Shown here piece after piece: positions 58,119-64,000 of a stretch of 64,000 nucleotides of DNA. Origin of the DNA: Acidimicrobiia bacterium (GTDB lineage: Bacteria; Actinomycetota; Acidimicrobiia; Acidimicrobiales; Bin134); assembly GCA_009843865.1 (NCBI GenBank), contig VYCQ01000023.1, positions 128,320 to 192,319 on the forward strand, read 5' to 3'. The notes under the pieces were generated by a model. It was not told the origin of the DNA. It saw nothing but the letters and a program-made list of their open reading frames with translations, and made no database searches. Numbering within the stretch: position 1 is the stretch's first letter; each line of letters starts with the position of its first letter. The position numbers were made by a program, and so were the translations under genes.

Positions 58119-58616
58119 TCAGCCGTTGAAATCCTCAGGGTTAACTTGATCTAGGAACTCTCTAAACTGATCTAGCACCTCTTCGGGAGGTTCATCTTCA
58201 GAATCTAATGGCATATCCGCCACATGACCTGCTGCCGCTAGAACCTCTTCAGAGGCAAAAATTGGTGCCCCAGATCGCACCGCTAAAGCAAATGCATCAG
58301 AAGGACGACTCGAGATGCGCCGCTGTCCATTAGCATCTGCGAATTCCAGCTCGGCAAAAAAAGTACGTTCCCGCAACTCGGTCACGATAATGCGTTCCAA
58401 ACGCACACCTAGGTCATCCAACACGTTCTTAAACAAGTCGTGGGTCATTGGGCGTGGTGTTTCTACCTCTTCTAATGCCAGAGCAATTGCCTGAGCTTCG
58501 GTACCACCAATGAAAATGGGTAACAGGCGGGCTCCCCCGTTAACTTCGCGGAGCAAAACAATGGGCGCGTTGGTTGGTAACTCAACACGCACTCCGATGA
58601 GTTCCATCTCAATCAT
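58119..58616 (-). CDS. Bifunctional nuclease family protein (DUF151)
   Basis: The 165-residue protein fits the DUF151/BFN family: MELIGVRVELPTNAPIVLLRE, then LLPIFIGGTEAQAIALALE (about 30-50), RTFFAELEF and ISSRPSDAFALAVR (about 95-110). The plant relative is a DNase/RNase; the bacterial role is not settled. I start it at the ATG at 58616, since the longer frame would run into hpt. It has an acidic C-terminus. In mycobacteria it is Rv1829, in the same order. Confidence 0.9.
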   Translation of the reverse strand: MIEMELIGVRVELPTNAPIVLLREVNGGARLLPIFIGGTEAQAIALALEEVETPRPMTHDLFKNVLDDLGVRLERIIVTELRERTFFAELEFADANGQRRISSRPSDAFALAVRSGAPIFASEEVLAAAGHVADMPLDSEDEPPEEVLDQFREFLDQVNPEDFNG

Positions 58617-58626
58617 CGTTGCCAGG

Positions 58627-59184
58627 CTAGTAGAGGACAGACACAAAGGCATCCGGGTCAGCAGCCAAGCTTGCCGGATGGCAGATGAACAGATCTTGAA
58701 GATTGCGGTAGCGGCCCAACCAGTCCAATCCATAGCCCAAGAAAAACTCGTCTGGCACCTCAAAGGCTACGTAGTCAGGCACCAAGGGCAATATCCGGCG
58801 AGCCTTGCGATCTAACAAGGTGGCTACCGACACCGAAGCTGCCGAACGACGTTGCAACTCCTCCACCAGGTAGTTGAGGCTTAAGCCGGTGTCAACGATG
58901 CCCTCGACCAGCACAATCTCGCGACCGGTCACGTCCTGATTCAAATCTTTCAAAAGCCGCACGCGCCCCGAGTCTGGTGCAAATCGGTTCAGAGCTAAAA
59001 AATCAATCTCTACTTCAATATCGAGTGCTTTTGCTAGATCAGCCAAAAACAATAGGCTGCCCTTGAGCACCGAAACCAGCACTGTGCCGTTTGAGCGCTC
59101 CGCTGAAATTTGCTGCGCTACTCGTACAACGGCAGCGGCGATTTCGTTCTTGCTGGCAAACAGCTTCAATGGTGCGACCTGCAC
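58627..59184 (-). CDS. hpt: Hypoxanthine-guanine phosphoribosyltransferase
   Basis: The 185-residue purine salvage enzyme couples hypoxanthine or guanine to PRPP. The PRPP motif is VLVEGIVDTGLSL (about residues 91-103), where the usual EDI/VDTG is EGIVDTG, so one acidic residue is lost. VSVLKGSLLFLADL and DFLALNRF precede it, and YVAFEVPDEFFLGYGLDW near 140 is the purine-binding end. It lies between the second merR gene and bfn, replacing no gene in the mycobacterial order but inserted in it. Confidence 0.9.
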   Translation of the reverse strand: MQVAPLKLFASKNEIAAAVVRVAQQISAERSNGTVLVSVLKGSLLFLADLAKALDIEVEIDFLALNRFAPDSGRVRLLKDLNQDVTGREIVLVEGIVDTGLSLNYLVEELQRRSAASVSVATLLDRKARRILPLVPDYVAFEVPDEFFLGYGLDWLGRYRNLQDLFICHPASLAADPDAFVSVLY

Positions 59185-59190
59185 GAGAAA

Positions 59191-60024
59191 TTAAGGATTT
59201 TGAGTATGGTTGGCTAAAGCCATCCGCAAAAGTGATAAGCGCAACTCCGAGCCAAGGTCAATCAACTCCTCTAACATGTCCTGACACTTATGTCGGGCCG
59301 ACTGAGTGTGCAGCATGGCTAGCGGCCTGATTCGCCGCTCTAACAAATCAGCCTCATGTTCTACTGCGGTCTTGTAAATACGCAGATGACGAGGTTCTAC
59401 TCCATGCTGATTCAAAAAGGCCGCTACGGTCTTAGCCACGATCACCGCCTCGGGGCTGTAATGCAAGTTGTGCCCATTGTCGATCTTCTCAATAAGGCCG
59501 AACTGCTCAAGCTCAGAAATCCGACCCACCAGCAACCCGCTAGCCGCAACCAACTCATCGACAGTTAGCGGCCCTATAGTTCCCCCTATAGCTCCTTTTG
59601 CAGTCCTTTTTGAAGTCTCTTGTGGACTTAGGTTTCTAGCATTACTTGAGGGTTTAGAGCGAGATGCACGCTCAGAAGTCTTCAAGGTATTGCGTGTCGG
59701 CTTGCGTCGAGTGCTCGCTTTTGGCACATCGCGGCTGAGCTGTGGTTCAGCAAACTGTTCCTCAGCCAAGCTTGCACCAAAATCTTTGGTGTCGATTAAC
59801 TCTTTGATTACCTTGAGGGGCAGGAAATGGTCACGCTGTTGCTCCAAAATCCAACGTAAGCGATTCACATCTGCTTCTGTGAATTTGCGATAGCCAGATT
59901 TGGTGCGGTCTGGGTCTATCAAACCTTGGCTCTCCAAAAACCGGATTTTGGAGATGCTGATGTCTTTGAACTCATCCTTCAACAAATCCAAAACCTGCCC
60001 AATGGAACGATGTGGGCTGCTCAC
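59191..60024 (-). CDS. MerR family regulator (Rv1828-like)
   Basis: The 277-residue protein has a MerR DNA-binding domain at residues about 7-75 (SIGQVLDLLKDEFKDISISKIRFLESQGLI). A basic, low-complexity linker of roughly 50 residues (ASTRRKPTRNTLKTSERASR and so on) leads to a second helical domain with VDELVAASGL and VARTV-like parts. In mycobacteria the protein next to garA, Rv1828, has this two-part form. It overlaps the FHA gene by four bases. Confidence 0.88.
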   Translation of the reverse strand: MSSPHRSIGQVLDLLKDEFKDISISKIRFLESQGLIDPDRTKSGYRKFTEADVNRLRWILEQQRDHFLPLKVIKELIDTKDFGASLAEEQFAEPQLSRDVPKASTRRKPTRNTLKTSERASRSKPSSNARNLSPQETSKRTAKGAIGGTIGPLTVDELVAASGLLVGRISELEQFGLIEKIDNGHNLHYSPEAVIVAKTVAAFLNQHGVEPRHLRIYKTAVEHEADLLERRIRPLAMLHTQSARHKCQDMLEELIDLGSELRLSLLRMALANHTQNP

Positions 60025-60524
60025 TGGCCCGTTCCATCTTGGTAGAACAACTTAAAACGACCCACCTGCAACTCATCACCGTTTTTAAGGCCAACATCTT
60101 CCACCCGACGACTGTTGAGGTAAGTACCGTTTAGCGAACCCATATCTTTCACTCTGCGTACCAACCCATCTCTATAAATCTCTGCATGGCGGCGTGAAAC
60201 GGTGATGTCATCCAAGAAAATTCGGGAGTCGCCATGTCGTCCAATGGTCACCAAATCTTCCGATAGTTCAAAGCGGCTCCCCGCAGCTAGTCCTTCAGTA
60301 ATCACCAACACCGCAGGGTGGCGAAATAACTCAGCGTCAAGCTTAAGCTCAGTAGTGGGTTCACCCGCTGACGTGCCTGCTTGTAAGTCACAGTTGGTCT
60401 TCACTAAACGGACACCACAGGCGGCGCAGAAGTTGGCACCATGCTCGTTAATGTGGCCGCGCAACTTGCAAGGCACCTGCTCATCATCTGCTGGTGTTGC
60501 ATCTGGACGGGGGTCGGAGATCAC
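60021..60524 (-). CDS. FHA domain protein (GarA-like) with N-terminal zinc-ribbon-like motif
   Basis: The 167-residue protein has an FHA domain at about residues 75-160 (IGRHGDSRIFLDD, SRRHAEI, GSLNGTYLN), which binds phosphothreonine. A Thr-Thr pair (EPTTELKL) about 25 residues before the FHA domain sits where GarA is phosphorylated by Ser/Thr kinases, after which GarA folds on itself and controls glutamate metabolism. Unlike GarA it carries an N-terminal zinc-ribbon-like stretch (CKLRGHINEHGANFCAACG) in which one Cys is Arg. It overlaps gcvH by four bases. Confidence 0.85.
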   Translation of the reverse strand: MISDPRPDATPADDEQVPCKLRGHINEHGANFCAACGVRLVKTNCDLQAGTSAGEPTTELKLDAELFRHPAVLVITEGLAAGSRFELSEDLVTIGRHGDSRIFLDDITVSRRHAEIYRDGLVRRVKDMGSLNGTYLNSRRVEDVGLKNGDELQVGRFKLFYQDGTGQ

Positions 60525-60916
60525 TCCACGCTCTCCGTAAGTTGAGAATAAGCAGCGCCGTCCATGAGTTGATCCACCTCAGATAAATCAGTGGTCTCAA
60601 TCACGCAGATCCATCCCTCGCCATAGGGGTCTTCGTTAAGGCGCTCCGGGTGATCTACAAGATCAGAGTTAATTTGCGCTATCACCCCTGACACTGGGGC
60701 GTAGATTTCGGAAACTGATTTTGTTGATTCCACCTCACTAAAAGCTTCACCTTTGTGTACCGCAGTGCCCACTTCCGGCAAATCAATGTAAACCACATCG
60801 CCAAGGGCATCTTGCGCGTAGTCAGTGATGCCCAAATAAACACGATTACCTTCAATTTTAGTCCATTCGTGGTCTTCGGAGTAGCGAAGTTGGCTTGGAA
60901 CATTGAAGGTCTGCAT
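60521..60916 (-). CDS. gcvH: Glycine cleavage system H protein
   Basis: The 131-residue carrier swings the aminomethyl intermediate between GcvP and GcvT on lipoyl-lysine. The lipoylated Lys is in EVESTKSVSEIYAPVSG (about residue 65). LRYSEDHEWTKIEGN opens the fold. It is separated from gcvP by about 14 kb and from gcvT by about 3.5 kb and is followed by the FHA gene, as in mycobacteria. Confidence 0.96.
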   Translation of the reverse strand: MQTFNVPSQLRYSEDHEWTKIEGNRVYLGITDYAQDALGDVVYIDLPEVGTAVHKGEAFSEVESTKSVSEIYAPVSGVIAQINSDLVDHPERLNEDPYGEGWICVIETTDLSEVDQLMDGAAYSQLTESVE

Positions 60917-60954
60917 CTGCTATAAAGTACCCGCTCGCAGTCAAAGTCTCAACC

Positions 60955-61575
60955 TCAACTTGAGCTTGTTTGACTAGATGCCTGATTAGCACGCCCTTCG
61001 GTGAGGGCTTGACGTGCCTGAGGAATGTACTGAATAGCAGCGTAATAGCTGAGCGCTAACGACAATATAGCGATGCCCCATCCCACACTACGCAAGGCCA
61101 CTCCTCCACCTACATTAGAATTTCCCAACAACAAAAGCGGCAAGGCAAACATGAGACCGAAAGTGGCTGTTTTGCCTGTCCATGTGACATCCATGCGCCT
61201 TGCTCCCAGTGCTGCCAGAATCAGCACTACCAACGACACCGCGGCCTCTCGCATCAGCATCAGCACCCCAAAGACTAAGTGCAATGAACCATCTATGAGC
61301 ATTGCTGTAACAGCGGCTAAGAACATGAGCCGATCGGCAGTGGGATCTAAAATCTTACCCATTTCGGATTCTTGTTTGAAGCGTCTAGCGATGAACCCAT
61401 CCACCCAATCGGTAGCGCCTAATACACCAAGCAAAATAGCTGCTCCTACCCGATTGCCCATAGCCAGCAACAAAACACAAAAAAACGGCACGCACCCCAA
61501 ACGTAAGCCTGAAATAAGGTTGGGAATTGTGGCTAGGTTAGACGTAATTTCAACCCGCCATTGGTTGCTGCTCAT
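60955..61575 (-). CDS. pgsA: CDP-alcohol phosphatidyltransferase (PgsA-like)
   Basis: The 206-residue membrane enzyme makes phosphatidylglycerol phosphate from CDP-diacylglycerol. The full signature D-x2-DG-x2-AR-x8-G-x3-D-x3-D is present in DWVDGFIARRFKQESEMGKI and the LDPTADR that follows (about residues 57-82). Four or so helices surround it. Synthesis of a related lipid such as phosphatidylinositol cannot be excluded by motif alone. It is divergent from the HIT gene. Confidence 0.85.
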   Translation of the reverse strand: MSSNQWRVEITSNLATIPNLISGLRLGCVPFFCVLLLAMGNRVGAAILLGVLGATDWVDGFIARRFKQESEMGKILDPTADRLMFLAAVTAMLIDGSLHLVFGVLMLMREAAVSLVVLILAALGARRMDVTWTGKTATFGLMFALPLLLLGNSNVGGGVALRSVGWGIAILSLALSYYAAIQYIPQARQALTEGRANQASSQTSSS

Positions 61576-61646
61576 GGGTTACAGACTAGACAGGTCGACG
61601 CTAAGTGAGTCATCGCAACCACCGCTTACAAAGGTAACCTTACCGA

Positions 61647-62051
61647 ATGCCCAGCGTGTTTACGAAGATCATGAACAAAGAGTTGCCAGGTCATTTTGTC
61701 TGGGAAGACAAAGATTGCATTGCCATCTTGAGCATCAATCCTATTCAAACAGGCCATGCGTTGGTGATCCCTCGTGTTGAGGTTGATCACTGGCTAGACG
61801 TTCCACCACAACTAGCAGCGCATCTGTTCTTAGTGGCCCAAAAGATTGGACATGCGCAAAAAGCAGCCTTTCGGTCCCCCAGGGTAGGGCTCATCATTGC
61901 CGGAGAAGAGGTGCCTCACACTCACCTTCATGTGATCCCTATGTTTAACATCGCCGACCTCAATTTCGCTCACGCTAAAACCTCAATCCCCCCTACAGAC
62001 CTAGCCGCCACTGCCCAACTCCTACAATCTCACTTATCCTCGACCTCCTAA
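61647..62051 (+). CDS. HIT family protein
   Basis: The 134-residue nucleotide hydrolase/transferase belongs to the histidine triad superfamily; HTHLHVIP (residues about 92-99) holds the triad. The N-terminus (MPSVFTKIMNKELPGHFVWED) is typical of Hint-like proteins. The substrate is unknown. It is convergent with the following minus-strand gene. Confidence 0.92.
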   Translation: MPSVFTKIMNKELPGHFVWEDKDCIAILSINPIQTGHALVIPRVEVDHWLDVPPQLAAHLFLVAQKIGHAQKAAFRSPRVGLIIAGEEVPHTHLHVIPMFNIADLNFAHAKTSIPPTDLAATAQLLQSHLSSTS

Positions 62052-62054
62052 CAC

Positions 62055-62084
62055 CAAGCACTTATTTTTCAAGCACTTATTTTC
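62055..62084. repeat. 15-bp tandem duplication at the 3' end of the hypothetical gene
   Basis: caagcacttattttt is followed directly by caagcacttattttc. It spans the intergenic gap and the stop codon of the minus-strand gene, with a one-base difference. Confidence 0.85.
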
Positions 62085-62628
62085 TTTGTGTAAAAGAAAT
62101 AGCCAGCCAGCGTCCATTAAGAGGAAAAACCACTAGCTGAGACATGGCATCCACCAAAAACATCAGCACGTTTTTTGGGTCTTGACCTTCGGGTAGCTCA
62201 TAAACCAAACCCCGTTTGATGTGGTCTTGCCGACGATGCCAACCGTCTGGTTCAATCACACCCCGCTCTTCTAGCAATTTGGTGGCTCCGCCCCCTCCCC
62301 CATGCTGCAAACCCACACACGCCGGTTGCCACTTATTTCGTTTATGGTGGCCAGGCACCCAGGTGCCCAGCGGGACAGCAGGGCCTCTAGCTGTAAACCA
62401 CTTGAATAAAGGCGGCTCAGCAGGACGATCTTCCTCAGCTACTAAGGGCTGCACATTCAACCAGCCAGAACCATCACCCCGAACAGCTAGAGCTAACATT
62501 TCATGGACCACTTCGTCTAGCTCTGTAAGGTCAAAGCGAATGTGATGCAGATCAAGTGCCATAACTACAAAAGCCAACCCTAATTCATTTTGACCTTGCC
62601 AGTAACCTCCACGCGTATGGCCATGCAC
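62077..62628 (-). CDS. Conserved-looking hypothetical protein
   Basis: I do not recognise this 183-residue product. Composition is soluble, with a GDGSGWLNVQPLVAEEDRP segment and a Gly-rich GLQHGGGGGATKLLEERG turn, followed by a strand-rich end. A GAGGTG site just before the ATG at 62628 supports that start, although it leaves only 20 bp to the divergent ETF gene start; an in-frame ATG at 62562 is the alternative. Confidence 0.6.
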   Translation of the reverse strand: MHGHTRGGYWQGQNELGLAFVVMALDLHHIRFDLTELDEVVHEMLALAVRGDGSGWLNVQPLVAEEDRPAEPPLFKWFTARGPAVPLGTWVPGHHKRNKWQPACVGLQHGGGGGATKLLEERGVIEPDGWHRRQDHIKRGLVYELPEGQDPKNVLMFLVDAMSQLVVFPLNGRWLAISFTQRK

Positions 62629-62648
62629 ACCTCACAAACAACCTTGCT

Positions 62649-64000
62649 GTGACAACACCTTTTAGTCAACCTGCTCAGGTAATTGCCCCTGATCGTGTTT
62701 TGCGTGTGGCGGTATTGGCCAAGCAAATTCCGGCGTTTGAAAACATGATGCTAAACCCCGACGGTCGTCTACTGCGAGACGGGGTGGGCATGCATATAAA
62801 CGACTACTGCCGACGAGCAATCGCCAAGGGCACCGAGGTGGCCAGAGTCAGCGGTGGTACCGTCACAGTGTTTACCTTGGGACCTCCTGTAGCTGAAAAC
62901 GTGTGCCGAGAAGCCATCTTGTTTGGTGTGGATCAGACAATTCATATCTGCGATCCAGCCTTTGCTGGCTCTGATACCCTGGCTACAGCTAAAGCTCTCG
63001 CAAGAGCACTAGAGCATTTTGGGCCATTTGATTTGGTGTTCATGGGCCGGAACTCGGTGGATGCCGACACCGGACAAGTGCCGCCGCAGCTTGCAGAGAT
63101 GCTGAAATTACCTTTTGCCGCAGGCGTGCGCTGTTTCTCACTTCATGGAGAACAAACTGAACTTCGTCTAGAACACGACGACCGATGGGTGGATGTAACC
63201 GTACAGCTACCCGTTGTGCTGTCGTGTGCGGAACGGCTCTGCGAGCCTTGCAAGATCAAAGACCCAAGGGCTTGGGCTACAGTGGATGCTTCGCTTATTC
63301 AAACCTGCAAAGCTGCTGAATTGGGCACGGGGCCATGGGGTCAAGCAGCTAGCCCCACTTCGGTAGGCGCAGTTCATAGCCTAAAAGTGCAACGTAAACG
63401 CCGCATGCTAAGCGGCACCATTGAACAGCAGGTAGCCGAGGCAGCCGCGATTTTCGCCGACCTAGGAGTGTTGGATTCTAGCAACGCTCCTAATCCAGGT
63501 ACCGTGGTTCATACAACAACACTGATTCATGCAACAAGCAACACTGCTACAGACACAATCACTACTACAGATACAAATAGCGCAACCGACAACGCTGGGG
63601 TTGTCGTGCTCGCAGAACCAGGCAAAGATCGTATCAACAAAGAGTTGCTAGCTACAGCAGCCGAATTGTCCTGTGAGGTTGGTGGCAGGGTTACCGCCAT
63701 TGGTCCGGGCCTAGATAATCCTGATCTGGAACTTGGCCCGTGGGGAGCCGATCAGCAGATTGCAATCACCGCCAGCAACGGCTCCATGAAGATAATGTCA
63801 GAAAAAATAATGTCAGAAGAGATTACGTTTGAGAAGATTGCGGCAGAAGATGTGGCTATAGCCATCACCAAGTGGATCAGCAACACGCTACCTTGGGCAG
63901 TGCTAGCACCAGGCACTATATGGGGTCGTGAAGTAGCTTCACGCATAGCAGCTACCCTCAACGCAGGACTGACTGGCGATGCTGTAGAACTGCGTATAAA
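62649..64000 (+). CDS. Fused electron transfer flavoprotein beta-alpha protein (partial, runs off the window)
   Basis: The open frame runs from GTG 62649 to the right edge with no stop, about 450 codons. The first 270 residues match ETF beta: HINDYCRRAIAKG, VTVFTLGP, and FMGRNSVDADTGQVPPQLAE. A Thr/Asn-rich linker follows (VHTTTLIHATSNTATDT), then the start of ETF alpha (VVVLAEPGKDRINKELLATA, then AIGPG). ETF normally has separate subunits; the fusion is inferred because one frame covers both. It would pass electrons from acyl-CoA dehydrogenases or similar. The alpha C-terminus is missing here. Confidence 0.85.
   Translation, partial: MTTPFSQPAQVIAPDRVLRVAVLAKQIPAFENMMLNPDGRLLRDGVGMHINDYCRRAIAKGTEVARVSGGTVTVFTLGPPVAENVCREAILFGVDQTIHICDPAFAGSDTLATAKALARALEHFGPFDLVFMGRNSVDADTGQVPPQLAEMLKLPFAAGVRCFSLHGEQTELRLEHDDRWVDVTVQLPVVLSCAERLCEPCKIKDPRAWATVDASLIQTCKAAELGTGPWGQAASPTSVGAVHSLKVQRKRRMLSGTIEQQVAEAAAIFADLGVLDSSNAPNPGTVVHTTTLIHATSNTATDTITTTDTNSATDNAGVVVLAEPGKDRINKELLATAAELSCEVGGRVTAIGPGLDNPDLELGPWGADQQIAITASNGSMKIMSEKIMSEEITFEKIAAEDVAIAITKWISNTLPWAVLAPGTIWGREVASRIAATLNAGLTGDAVELRI
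63792..63821. repeat. 15-bp tandem duplication within the ETF gene
   Basis: ataatgtcagaaaaa is followed directly by ataatgtcagaagag. In frame it gives IMSEK and IMSEE, adding five residues to the alpha part of the fusion. Confidence 0.85.

Noticed and set aside
1-64000. CRISPR array or insertion sequence
   Set aside because: No regularly spaced repeats with unique spacers and no transposase-like protein were found; the tandem repeats seen have two or three copies and no spacers.

Overview
The window reads as a densely packed chromosome segment of a free-living actinobacterium. Its lineage markers are a Pup/Dop/Mpa proteasome set, mycothione reductase, the fused F420-precursor enzyme FbiC, a DUF3151 protein, and a gcvH-garA-merR-bfn-merR cluster ordered as in mycobacteria. 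The GC content looks moderate (about half by eye), intergenic gaps are short and the gene set is housekeeping. I infer, without a tree, a planktonic member of the Acidimicrobiia. No rRNA, tRNA, CRISPR array, transposase or prophage was recognised.

Layout. 1-7.2 kb (mostly minus): pup, dop, mpa, a ferredoxin on the opposite strand, trmI, three small membrane or hypothetical proteins, and a PBP4-like protein that has lost its catalytic motifs. 7.4-16.8 kb (plus): acyl desaturase, FIST sensor protein, transketolase, transaldolase, FbiC and a ClC channel with CBS domains. 16.8-21.3 kb (minus): zinc-site protein, phosphoribosyltransferase, RNase D, flavin reductase-like protein, DUF3151 and pyruvate kinase. 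A GDPD gene and a 466-bp intergenic region rich in hairpins follow. 22.6-33.6 kb (minus): gltD-gltB, then an operon of 5-formyl-THF cyclo-ligase, trkA and two tandem trkH paralogues. 33.7-40.6 kb (plus): membrane pyrophosphatase of the K+-dependent type, a secreted trypsin-like protease, fhs and folD, with a small beta-barrel protein on the minus strand. 40.7-49 kb: M16 peptidase lipoprotein, gcvP, coaE and mtr. 49.1-52.9 kb: a nuclease/ATPase pair of the SbcD/SbcC (YhaO/YhaN) type. 53.1-56 kb: aroC, trpC and a probable selenoprotein. 56-61.6 kb (minus): gcvT, a small nuclease-like gene, merR, bfn, hpt, merR, an FHA protein, gcvH and pgsA. 61.6-64 kb: a HIT protein, a hypothetical protein, and a fused ETF beta-alpha gene that runs off the end.

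How the genes fit together. One-carbon metabolism is prominent: gcvP, gcvT and gcvH at three separate loci, plus fhs, folD and 5-formyl-THF cyclo-ligase. Potassium and proton energetics meet in the Trk operon and the adjacent pyrophosphatase.

The most notable observation is at 55122-56006. A Mpt53/DsbE-like lipoprotein has an in-frame UGA exactly where the first cysteine of the thioredoxin CxxC motif should be. The same frame continues through the rest of the thioredoxin domain. A 17-nt hairpin lies 10 nt downstream of the UGA, as expected for a bacterial SECIS element. I interpret this as a UxxC selenoprotein; two truncated genes is the less likely reading. A second sequence-level theme is a recurrent 15-16-bp perfect or near-perfect tandem duplication at five separate places.
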